A DNA stretch of 38,382 nt from NCBI GenBank assembly GCA_947471985.1, contig CANIZL010000063.1, positions 1 to 38,382 on the forward strand, in the 5' to 3' direction. Each line of letters opens with the position of its first letter. Position 1 is the stretch's first letter. Shown piece after piece: positions 26,451 to 34,113 of the stretch. This DNA comes from Verrucomicrobiota bacterium. Its GTDB lineage: Bacteria; Verrucomicrobiota; Verrucomicrobiia; Limisphaerales; UBA9464. The notes beneath the pieces were generated by a model. That model searched no databases. It worked only from the letters and a program-made list of their open reading frames with translations, and was not told the origin of the DNA. Made by a program: the position numbers and the translations under genes.

Positions 26451-27806
26451 GTGAATCTCGTCCAGATCACGCCCGGCGCCGGGGGAATGTATTGCGGGAA
26501 TTGTTTTCGCGACAATGCCCTCGTGGCGGAATTGCGCCGACAGGGTCACGACACCGTGTTGGTGCCGTTGTACCTGCCCATGACGCTGGACGAAGCGCCG
26601 GCCACCTCGGATGTCCCGACGTTTTTCGGTGGCATCAATGTGTTTCTGTCCCAGAAGCTGGCGTGGCACCGGCGGGCTCCGAAGTGGTTTCGGCACTGGT
26701 TCGATTCCCCGCGGCTGTTGCGGTGGGCGGCCGGGAAGACGGCCAAGACCCGGGCATCCGATGTCGGTGAATTGACCGTTTCCATGCTGCGGGGCGAGGA
26801 TGGCCGTCAAAGCCGCGAATTGCGGGAGATGGTGACGTGGATGGGGAATCTGCCGCGGCCGGACGCGGTGTTTTTGTCGAACGCGCTGCTGGTCGGATTT
26901 GCCCGGGAGTTGAAGGCCCGGCTCGGAACCCGGGTGATTTGTTTCCTGCAGAGCGAAGAGTCCTTTCTCGATGGGATGCCGGAACCCTTTCGTTCCGAAG
27001 CTTGGGCCCACCTCGCGGAACGGGCTGAGGAAGTGGACGGATGGATCGCTCCCACGCGCTATTTTGCCAATCGCATGAGCGAACGGCTCGCGCTGCCCTC
27101 CAGCCGACTGCACGTGGTGCCAAACGGGATCGCCCTGGCCGGGTACGCGGAGTTGCCGGAACGGGTACCGGTGCTGGCCGGTGCGGATCTCACGCTGGGA
27201 TTCTTTGCCCGCCAATGCGCCGACAAGGGGCTGGATCTCGTGGTGGACGCCTTCTGTGAACTGCGTCGACGCGGGACGGTGCCGCGGTTGCATCTGCGCG
27301 TAGGTGGCGGTTGCGGGCCGGGCGACGAGGCCTTTGTGGCGGGCCTCAAAGCCCGCCTCGCTCAAGCCGGGTTGGCGGCGGAGGCGTCGTTTCATCCGAA
27401 TCTCAGCCGGGACGAAAAGATTTCCTTCCTGGCCGCGTGCGATGTGATTTCTGTCCCCGCGCGGTTCAGCGAGGCCTTCGGTTTGTATTTGATCGAAGCC
27501 ATGGCCGCCGGGACGCCGGTGGTGCAGCCGGACGTCTGCGGTTTTCGCGAGATCATCGAGGCCACCGGAGGCGGGGTGGTGTATCCGAAGAATGACGCGC
27601 CGAGTCTGGCAAACGCGTTGGAGCCGTTGTTACGCCAGCCGGTCCGACTCCGGGAGTTGGGCAACGCCGGGCGGCGCGCCGTTTCCCGGGACTATACCGA
27701 CCAGGTCATGGCGCGGGACATTGCGGCGGTCACCCAGCAAGTCGTGGCCGAACGCCCGGCGGCGGGCCCGGCGGCGGATCGGGCACAGACCGAGAAGGGA
27801 AACTGA
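26451..27806 (+). CDS. Glycosyltransferase family 4 protein
   Basis: A 451-residue GT-B glycosyltransferase. The N-terminal LVQITPGAGGMYCGNCFRDN followed by ALVAELRRQGH is the donor/acceptor lobe start of a GT4 subgroup. In the second lobe: LTLGFFARQCADKGLDLV, LRVGGGCGPGDE, and the EX7E-type segment EAFGLYLIEAMAAGTPVV. I chose the GTG at 26451, which places the first strand at the N-terminus. A TTG at 26415 has a better Shine-Dalgarno (GAGGGA, 9 nt upstream) and would add 12 residues, so it remains possible. Donor sugar and acceptor are unknown. No transmembrane segment is seen. The thioesterase gene follows 81 bp downstream. Confidence 0.88.
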   Translation: MNLVQITPGAGGMYCGNCFRDNALVAELRRQGHDTVLVPLYLPMTLDEAPATSDVPTFFGGINVFLSQKLAWHRRAPKWFRHWFDSPRLLRWAAGKTAKTRASDVGELTVSMLRGEDGRQSRELREMVTWMGNLPRPDAVFLSNALLVGFARELKARLGTRVICFLQSEESFLDGMPEPFRSEAWAHLAERAEEVDGWIAPTRYFANRMSERLALPSSRLHVVPNGIALAGYAELPERVPVLAGADLTLGFFARQCADKGLDLVVDAFCELRRRGTVPRLHLRVGGGCGPGDEAFVAGLKARLAQAGLAAEASFHPNLSRDEKISFLAACDVISVPARFSEAFGLYLIEAMAAGTPVVQPDVCGFREIIEATGGGVVYPKNDAPSLANALEPLLRQPVRLRELGNAGRRAVSRDYTDQVMARDIAAVTQQVVAERPAAGPAADRAQTEKGN

Positions 27807-27887
27807 TGGCCACTCCGCGCGCGCCCGCTCGGCTGGATCTTCACCCGTTCACCCACGCTCCGGGACGTTTCATTTTCAATCATTATC

Positions 27888-28343
27888 ATGCCCCCCTCTG
27901 TGATCAGTGAATTCCGCGCCAATCGACGGGTTGAATTCAGCGAAACCGACCTCGCTGGGATTGTCCATTTCTCCAATTTTTTCCGCTACATGGAAACCGT
28001 TGAACACGGTTTTTGGCGGGCGCTGGGCACGTCGGTGGTGATGCGTCAGTATGATCCGCCGCTGGGTTTGCCGCGGGTTCACGCCTCGTGCGATTATCGG
28101 CGGCCGTTGTATTTTGAGGACGTGCTGGAATTGCACCTCCGGGTAACGGAAAAGAAGCCTCGATCCATCAGCTTTGAGATTCGCTTTTGCCGCGTCGAAC
28201 CGGGTCCGGAAGAACTGGTGGCCGTGGGCAAATTGACGGTGGTTTGCGTGGCCAAGGATGCGACGGGCGTGATGCGGGCGGTGCCGTTACCGGCGGAAAT
28301 TGCCGATCGGATCGCGGTGGCGCCCGACTTGGCGGCTACGTGA
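27888..28343 (+). CDS. Hotdog-fold acyl-CoA thioesterase (4HBT/YbgC-like)
   Basis: A 151-residue single-hotdog enzyme, the usual size for the 4-hydroxybenzoyl-CoA thioesterase group. The active-site segment is VEFSETDLAGIVHFSNFFRYMETVEH, here in parts: SETDLAGIVHFSN with the catalytic Asp21, then RYMETVEH with the conserved Glu/His helix. It should hydrolyse acyl-CoA thioesters in the cytoplasm; chain preference cannot be read. The start is ATG at 27888, without a clear Shine-Dalgarno. Confidence 0.9.
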   Translation: MPPSVISEFRANRRVEFSETDLAGIVHFSNFFRYMETVEHGFWRALGTSVVMRQYDPPLGLPRVHASCDYRRPLYFEDVLELHLRVTEKKPRSISFEIRFCRVEPGPEELVAVGKLTVVCVAKDATGVMRAVPLPAEIADRIAVAPDLAAT

Positions 28344-28461
28344 GGGATTCGACCCTCCGGGTGGACTGAACTCTTTTTGGGGCGTCCGGTAAACCGGGCG
28401 GATCAGGTCGCGAAACAATCCCTTCATTGCCCGGCGCCTGGGTTCCGCTCTAGTTGCGAGC

Positions 28462-29232
28462 ATGAAACCATGTTTGTGGCGACGTCCGTTGGAGCTGGGC
28501 GCGGCGGGGTTGCTGGTGCTGGCGACGGTTGCGGGGGTGGCGGAAGATCCCCCTACGCAAGCGCCTCCGGCGATTCAACCGACGCCGGTGAAATTGCCGC
28601 CCCCCGGTCCCCGTCCGAATGCCGGCGGTGCGTCCGCCCGGCCGCGCGTGCGCACCGGCACCAACAGTGCCGCGAACTTTGTTGCGACGAACTCTAGCGT
28701 GGCCGTGGTCCGCACAAACACCGGCAGTGGCCGGGCGGCCGTGGTCCCCGATCGCTTCCAGCGGGCCAACGTGGAGGAATTCGACCAATTGCGGGCCCGT
28801 CCGGACGCTGTCGTGGTGGACGTGCGCACCGCGGAGGAATTTGCCCAAGGTCATCTTCCGAAGGCTGGCCTGGTGGACATCAAGTCCGTGGATTTCATGG
28901 CCACCATTGCCGGCCTGGATCGATCCAAGCTGTACCTGGTGAACTGTGCGGCGGGAGCGCGGAGTGTGCGGGCCTGTCAGAACTTTGCGGCTCTGGGGTT
29001 CACCAATGTGGTGAATCTGGACGGCGGATTCAATGCCTGGCTCAAGGCCAAGCCGAATGTGGTCTCGGTGGAGCCCGCGGTGGCGCTGCCCCAGTCGCCC
29101 CAGCCGAACATGGAGAAGAGCGGCACTGCAAAGACCCCGCCGCCCGCGCAACCGGCGTCGACCAACAAACATCCCGTCTTCAACGCGCCGCTCATCATCA
29201 AGAAGCCCACTCCCAAAAAAGTGGCCCAATGA
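28462..29232 (+). CDS. Exported rhodanese-like sulfurtransferase
   Basis: A 256-residue protein with a signal peptide or N-terminal anchor (about 1-27), a Pro/Ala/Thr/Asn-rich linker at 30-95, one rhodanese domain at about 100-205 and a low-complexity Pro/Lys tail. The active-site loop is CAAGARS with Cys162 intact; family marks VVDVRTAEEFAQGHLPKA and the late FTNVVNLDGGFNAWL are clear. Export suggests a role with sulfur or thiol compounds outside the cytoplasm. A membrane-protein gene starts 70 bp downstream. Confidence 0.9.
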   Translation: MKPCLWRRPLELGAAGLLVLATVAGVAEDPPTQAPPAIQPTPVKLPPPGPRPNAGGASARPRVRTGTNSAANFVATNSSVAVVRTNTGSGRAAVVPDRFQRANVEEFDQLRARPDAVVVDVRTAEEFAQGHLPKAGLVDIKSVDFMATIAGLDRSKLYLVNCAAGARSVRACQNFAALGFTNVVNLDGGFNAWLKAKPNVVSVEPAVALPQSPQPNMEKSGTAKTPPPAQPASTNKHPVFNAPLIIKKPTPKKVAQ

Positions 29233-29302
29233 TCCGTGCCCTCGGGCGCGAAAATGGCGGCGGAGCGGCCGATGACTCGGAGGGCCATTTGACGGTTTCC
29301 GG

Positions 29303-29788
29303 ATGATTGCTGCAGCTGCTTTGGTGGTGATGCTGGTGGCCGGTCGGATCTGGCGTCGGCGGGTGCCACCGCAAAATCTGCTCCAGGCCGCCGGGTTGAT
29401 CGCCGTTCTCGCGGTCGCTTTGGCCGCGTGGTTTGATGGCCCGGGATTGCGGTTCTGGCGGTATCCCGGGACCCTTGTCCTGGTGGCGTGGGCCGCCTTA
29501 CCGACCGCGCGGCTTTTGGCCGCGTGGTGTTGTCGCGGATTTCGATCGGCCGCCTACTACGGTCTGGGGCTGAACCTGCTGGCCGGGATACTGACCGCCT
29601 TGCCATTGGGCTGGTTCTTACGCTCGCAGGGAGTGGCTTTGTCGGGCGGGAGCTACGCGCCGTTCTATTTTTGGCTGACCCTGGTGGGTTGGTCGGTCGG
29701 TGCCTTGTTGATCACGCTCCCGTGCTGGCTGGATAAACTACGGGACGGACCGGGGCGGGTGGTTCCTGTGGCTGGAGCTTTCAAGTAG
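29303..29788 (+). CDS. Hydrophobic membrane protein of unknown family
   Basis: A 161-residue protein with about four hydrophobic helices: 1-15, 27-45, 53-72 and 83-106, plus a fifth near 118-140. No motif is recognised. It is followed by the convergent prepilin peptidase gene (26 bp between stops) and preceded on the same strand by the rhodanese gene. Its composition fits a real inner-membrane protein, but no function is proposed. Confidence 0.65.
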   Translation: MIAAAALVVMLVAGRIWRRRVPPQNLLQAAGLIAVLAVALAAWFDGPGLRFWRYPGTLVLVAWAALPTARLLAAWCCRGFRSAAYYGLGLNLLAGILTALPLGWFLRSQGVALSGGSYAPFYFWLTLVGWSVGALLITLPCWLDKLRDGPGRVVPVAGAFK

Positions 29789-29814
29789 CCCGCCTGGAAG
29801 TCACCGGAGATGGC

Positions 29815-30942
29815 TCACCCGAAGGTCTGTTGCCACCAACTCCAACCGCCGAGAATCCAAGCCACGGCGCCGGCAGCCAGATAGGGTCCAAAGGGTAATT
29901 TACTGCCTTGTTCCCGGCGGCCGATGGCGACGAGGCTGAGTCCAATCACCGCCCCCGCCAAAGAGGCCGCCGCCAGGGAGAACAGGGTCGATTGCCAACC
30001 CAGCCAGGCGCCGATGGTGGCCATGAATTTTACGTCGCCAAAGCCCATGGCTTCGCGCGGGAGTACCGCTTCGTCGGCGGTGATTTCCAAATGTCGCACG
30101 ACGGCCGGGTCGAAGGAATCGTTGCCAATCCGCAGGGTCGGCGGGGTGGCGGCGAGGGCGAGTCGGACCTCCGCTTTGCAGTAACAGCGGTCCGGCAATT
30201 CCACCCGGGTCGCCCGGATGATCACCGTGTCTCCCGGTCGGTAGAAAATCTCCTCGAACGGCACGGTCTCATCGGGGGTCGTCAGGCCGCCCTCGTGAAG
30301 GATGAGCGTGGTGCCCGCCGGAAATTTCAAGCGCAACCGGCCAAAGAGCAGTTTGCCCAGTCGGACCACGCCATAAACCACACCAAATCCAATGGCGACG
30401 CCCCAGCCGGCGGATTTGAGGGCGGCCAGCTGATCCCCTTGATGATGCAACGCCGGCGCCAGCAGCGTCGCGCCCACGCCGAGGATCACGCCGCCGATGG
30501 TGATCTCGTCGGGGATGATGAAATGGGCGAAATCAATGAACGTGGCGGCGATGAACAGCGACCAGAGCGCAAACAGGCACATCGCCATCACCGGTTCCGT
30601 GTGACCCCAATGAATCCACGTAGCGGCAAAGATCAGGGCGGTCAGGAGTTCGACCCCCAGGTAACGTGGGGAAATGGGCGTGGCGCAATTCTTGCAGCGC
30701 CCGCGCAGCCAGAGCCACGAAACGAGCGGCATGTTCAGCCGCAGCGGAATCGCGTACTGACACTTCGGACAATGGGACCCGGGATGAACGATGCTCAGTC
30801 CAAGGGGCATCCGGTAGATGACGACATTCAGGAAGCTGCCCACCATGGAGCCCAGAATGAAGAACACGCCCGTCCAGAAATGGAACGGCATCCCGAGCAG
30901 ACTGAAGTCGCGGGTGGCCCAGTCCAGAAAGGCATCCCTCAT
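29815..30942 (-). CDS. pilD: Prepilin peptidase (A24 family) with an inserted domain
   Basis: A 375-residue bifunctional leader peptidase and N-methylase of type IV pilins and pseudopilins, in the inner membrane. The cytoplasmic zinc domain shows CPKC (58-61) and CKNC (83-86). The two aspartates of the membrane active site are Asp137 (TFIDFAH, followed by LPD-like IIPDEI) and Asp303 (GFGDVKF). Between them, residues 200-295 form an extra soluble beta domain absent from short PilD proteins. Family length is usually 250-290. The start at 30942 overlaps the aroE stop by one base (TGATG), so translation is probably coupled; the in-frame extension upstream lies inside aroE. Confidence 0.92.
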   Translation of the reverse strand: MRDAFLDWATRDFSLLGMPFHFWTGVFFILGSMVGSFLNVVIYRMPLGLSIVHPGSHCPKCQYAIPLRLNMPLVSWLWLRGRCKNCATPISPRYLGVELLTALIFAATWIHWGHTEPVMAMCLFALWSLFIAATFIDFAHFIIPDEITIGGVILGVGATLLAPALHHQGDQLAALKSAGWGVAIGFGVVYGVVRLGKLLFGRLRLKFPAGTTLILHEGGLTTPDETVPFEEIFYRPGDTVIIRATRVELPDRCYCKAEVRLALAATPPTLRIGNDSFDPAVVRHLEITADEAVLPREAMGFGDVKFMATIGAWLGWQSTLFSLAAASLAGAVIGLSLVAIGRREQGSKLPFGPYLAAGAVAWILGGWSWWQQTFG

Positions 30943-31877
30943 CAGCGTGCCTCCCCGGTCGGTCCGTAAACTTCGCGCCACAACGCGGCGCGCAGGGCGG
31001 CCACGGGAGCCGGTCGACCGGTCCACAGCGCGAGTGCGGCTGCGCCCTGATGCAGGAGCATGCCGAGACCGTTGGCCGTTCGAAGACCGGCCGCCCGCGC
31101 GGCCGCGAGCAGCGGAGTTTCGGCAGGTCGATAAATCATGTCGTAGGCCGCATCCGCCCGGCGGAGATCGAATTGGGCCGCGTCCCAGGGCAGCGCGTCG
31201 CCCGCTTTCAAACCCAGGGACGTCGCGTTGAGGACCAACTCCACTTCCGCCTCGGGATAGCCCACGTGGGCGGTCACCGCGGGGTAACGTTCTTCAATCT
31301 CCCGTTGCAGCGCCTTCGCCTTGCTCTGGGTGCGATTCACCAGGTAAAGCTCCGATACTCCTTCCGCCGCGAGCCGCAAGGCCGCCGTCCGACCCGCGCC
31401 GCCGGCGCCCAGTAACAAGACCCGGCTCGAACGCACTTCCAACTGCAGATCCTGGGTGATCGCGCTCACGATCGCGTCGGCGTCGGTGTTGTACCCCCGG
31501 GCACGGATCGGTCCCCGGATTTCCCGCAATTGTCCGATCGGCCGCCACCAGCCCTCGGGATCCTCGGCTTCAAACACCACCGTGTTGACCGCGCCCCACT
31601 CCCGGGCGGACTCATCGAGATCGTCCATCAACGGCACCGCCAGCAACTTGTGCGGAACGGTCAGGTTCAGGCCGAGAAACCGCATCGCTTTGGCCCCGGC
31701 GAGGGCTTCCGCGAGTTGTTCCGGGGCGACTTCGCAGGCCACGTACCGCCAGTCCAATCCCAACGCGGCGAGCCCGGCATTTTGCATGGCCGGCGACGCG
31801 GAATGCCGGATTGGCTGACCATACACGGCCAGCAGGCGCGTGGTGGCGGAAAGTGGTTTCGAAAACTCAGTGGGCAT
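30942..31877 (-). CDS. aroE: Shikimate dehydrogenase
   Basis: A 311-residue NADP-dependent enzyme that reduces 3-dehydroshikimate to shikimate. The shikimate-binding SASP (26-29) and the catalytic Lys77 (NLTVPHK) are present; the paired Asp is Asp132 (NTDADA). The nucleotide loop is LLLGAGGAGRTAA. Compared with the usual form, 104-127 carries about 20 extra residues, and the NTDG motif reads NTDADA. The ATG at 31877 was chosen over an in-frame TTG at 31910. It ends by overlapping pilD by one base. The length is above the typical 270-290. Confidence 0.9.
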   Translation of the reverse strand: MPTEFSKPLSATTRLLAVYGQPIRHSASPAMQNAGLAALGLDWRYVACEVAPEQLAEALAGAKAMRFLGLNLTVPHKLLAVPLMDDLDESAREWGAVNTVVFEAEDPEGWWRPIGQLREIRGPIRARGYNTDADAIVSAITQDLQLEVRSSRVLLLGAGGAGRTAALRLAAEGVSELYLVNRTQSKAKALQREIEERYPAVTAHVGYPEAEVELVLNATSLGLKAGDALPWDAAQFDLRRADAAYDMIYRPAETPLLAAARAAGLRTANGLGMLLHQGAAALALWTGRPAPVAALRAALWREVYGPTGEAR

Positions 31878-31991
31878 GCCCGGAGCGAGAGATTGCGTGG
31901 ACAGCTGCAAGCGGGCAAGGGAAGGGGAGCCACGAAGTTCGCCGACGCTGGGATCGGCCGATGGCGGGCCCGGTTCTCCCTGGGCTCAACC

Positions 31992-32819
31992 TCAACCCGG
32001 CACGTACAGCGCCTGCTTCAATTCGTGCACCAAAACGCTGGTAATCGGATACCGCTTGTCGGGGGTCCGTTCGAGGCACCGCAAAATGATTCGTTCCAAG
32101 CCCTTGGGCAGATCAGGATGGAGTGAGCTTGGGGCGATGAAGTCCTTCCGATTCAACTGCCCCCGCAGGACGTCATCGGCCGTTTCGCCGGGGAACGGTT
32201 TGCGTCCGGTGAGCAGTTCGTACGCGCTCACGCCCCAGGCCCAGATATCCGCCCGATGATCCACCGCTTCGCGCAGGAGCTGTTCCGGCGCCATGTAGTG
32301 CGGCGTACCGGGATTCTTGTCGAGCTTGCGCGGCGGATTCGGAATGGGGAGGGCGAGATCAAAGTCGACCAGGCGTAGTTCCCCGTTCCGGGTCAGCAGG
32401 ACGTTTTCCGGCTTGAAATCCAGGTGCATGAAACCGGCGTCATGCAGATGCTCGAGCGCCTCCGCGGTCTGGATCAGCACGTCCGCCACGATCTCCCCCA
32501 GAACCGGATCCTGATTGTTCATCAGGAGTTTCAGGTTGTCGCCTTCCACGTATTCCATCACCAGCGCCAGCTCGCCGTCGATCTTGCCGTGTTCGACGTA
32601 ACCGATGATGAGGGGGTGACCGCTGACCTTCTGGAGTACTTCGCAGCCGGTCAGAAACCGTTTGCGTTCGGTGAAGGCAAACGCGGAATTATTCCGCATC
32701 AACCGCACCGCCACCGAGGTCCCCGCCTCGTCCGTGGCCAGCCAAATCTCCGACATGCCGCCCGAATTGATCAATTCGTGCAGCATGTACGGTCCCAACC
32801 TGGTGCCTTGCCGTGACAT
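31992..32819 (-). CDS. Eukaryotic-like Ser/Thr protein kinase with altered motifs
   Basis: A 275-residue single-domain kinase with no transmembrane segment. The glycine loop is partly kept (INSGGMSEIWLA), the catalytic segment reads HLDFKPEN (132-139, Asp134, Lys136 and Asn139 intact), the metal Asp is Asp152 and the activation end is GTPHYMAPE (171-179), followed by DIWAWGV. Departures: the beta-3 Lys is Arg39 (VAVR), HRD is HLD, and DFG is DFD. Arg for the beta-3 Lys usually weakens or removes catalysis, so it may be a poor kinase or pseudokinase. It lies on the same strand as a lipoprotein (81 bp upstream) and aroE (114 bp downstream). Confidence 0.9.
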   Translation of the reverse strand: MSRQGTRLGPYMLHELINSGGMSEIWLATDEAGTSVAVRLMRNNSAFAFTERKRFLTGCEVLQKVSGHPLIIGYVEHGKIDGELALVMEYVEGDNLKLLMNNQDPVLGEIVADVLIQTAEALEHLHDAGFMHLDFKPENVLLTRNGELRLVDFDLALPIPNPPRKLDKNPGTPHYMAPEQLLREAVDHRADIWAWGVSAYELLTGRKPFPGETADDVLRGQLNRKDFIAPSSLHPDLPKGLERIILRCLERTPDKRYPITSVLVHELKQALYVPG

Positions 32820-32900
32820 TTTGGCTGCCCGTAGTTAGCCGAGCGCGCCATCTTTGCAATGGGCGGGCGGCAAGGATCTGGTGGCCCGGGCCGCCGTGAC

Positions 32901-33869
32901 CTATTTCGCCGTCAAGCGGTAGACGTTGACCGACGTCAGGGATTCGCCCACCGACAACCGTTTCATCGGGCCCATGGTCTCCAGCTCCACGTAGTCGGCC
33001 TCGCCGCCATTGGTGTAAACCGCCACGCTGCAACCTTGGTCGGGATAGCTCGCGCCGGGGACTCGGGGGGATTCAATGGTGAGAGTCTGGTGGGCGTCCT
33101 GCCAGGTCACGGAACCGGCATCGTTGCCGATCTTGTGTCCCGCCTGCGGATCGCGCGTGAAGCGGATCTGATCGCCGGTACGATGGGCGAAAGACCCGGG
33201 TGTGCCGGCCAGTGCGACGTAGCCGTCCGCGAACGGGGAATCGGGCGGAACCGGCAGCTGAACATCGACGGGATTCTTCAGTTGAGTGATGACCCAGACA
33301 CCAACTTCGACGGGTTCGCCTTGCACCTTGTGGTAGGTGGTCGTGATGCGCAGGACCGGTTGGCCGAGATCCATCTCCACCCGGCGCTCGGTGCGGATGC
33401 CGAAGCGGGGGCTGACCTTGGATTCCAGGATCAGGGCCCCGGAGACCTCTCGGACGGTGACCGCTTCCTGGTCGAAAACATCCGGGGGCGGCCAATTCCA
33501 GGCGCTTTGCGGGGATGGCCAGGTCTTGTCGCCCCCAAAGCTCCCGGCGGTGTCCCACGGTTGGCTGGGCATGCGTTTGCCGATCAATTTCGGATTCTCC
33601 CAGAACACCCCGTCCTCATTGACCCGACCCAATTGCATCACCCGGCCGGTCGACGGCACCACGGCCGCCCAGACGCGGCCATTGGAGAGCAACCAGGAGT
33701 TCGGCCAGCCCTTGTACGTCTGGTGGGAAATGAACCGGGTCTCCGTATTGCTGCTGGGCAGTGGACCCGAGGCGATGACGCCGGTCGGGGTGGTTTGAAT
33801 GACGGTGAAGGGACCGGAACAACTGGCCACGCCGATCAGGGAGAGGAGGAAAGTGAGCCGAAGATGCAT
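32901..33869 (-). CDS. DUF4380-like lipoprotein
   Basis: A 322-residue exported protein. The signal peptide ends in a lipobox, IGVASC with Cys17, so a lipid anchor is likely. After a variable stretch (18-45) the body shows the DUF4380 pattern: YKGWPNSWLLSNGRVWAAVV followed by PSTGRVMQLG, then WDTAGSFGGDKTWPSP, and a C-terminal beta domain. The fold resembles galactose mutarotase/glycoside hydrolase-type beta sandwiches, but the catalytic role is not known. It is divergent from the multiheme cytochrome gene (about 244 bp between starts), and the two may share a control region. Confidence 0.82.
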   Translation of the reverse strand: MHLRLTFLLSLIGVASCSGPFTVIQTTPTGVIASGPLPSSNTETRFISHQTYKGWPNSWLLSNGRVWAAVVPSTGRVMQLGRVNEDGVFWENPKLIGKRMPSQPWDTAGSFGGDKTWPSPQSAWNWPPPDVFDQEAVTVREVSGALILESKVSPRFGIRTERRVEMDLGQPVLRITTTYHKVQGEPVEVGVWVITQLKNPVDVQLPVPPDSPFADGYVALAGTPGSFAHRTGDQIRFTRDPQAGHKIGNDAGSVTWQDAHQTLTIESPRVPGASYPDQGCSVAVYTNGGEADYVELETMGPMKRLSVGESLTSVNVYRLTAK

Positions 33870-34100
33870 AGCGGTGGGCTATATAAGAGCACAGTTCCGA
33901 ATTTTAGCGATTCCAATCGGCGGTCACTCCGGCCCGCTGCGATGGCCGACGGAGCGCTGATGGTGCCTCCGGTACCGGGCGAATTCGATCGCCCCTCCAA
34001 GGAATGTATGACTCCCGGCAAGATGCGGGCGGCGACAACCCGTGCCGGAGTATAGGGTCGAAGTAATCGGTGAACGGGCCCAATTCACGTTCATCAAGGC

Positions 34101-34106
34101 GAAGGA
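34101..34106 (+). promoter_or_regulatory. Ribosome binding site that fixes the cytochrome start
   Basis: GAAGGA lies 7 nt before the ATG at 34114 and fixes the start there. The in-frame ATG at 34042 has no such site and would place 24 uncharged-to-basic residues before the signal peptide. Confidence 0.7.
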
Positions 34107-34113
34107 AACGACT

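Noticed and set aside
26697-26709. GGTTCGATTCC, which resembles a tRNA T-arm loop
   Set aside because: It lies in the middle of the GT4 coding region, and no acceptor or anticodon stem can be drawn around it.
26196-27395. A 399-codon minus-strand frame over the GT4 gene
   Set aside because: No motifs; the plus strand carries clear GT4 signatures.
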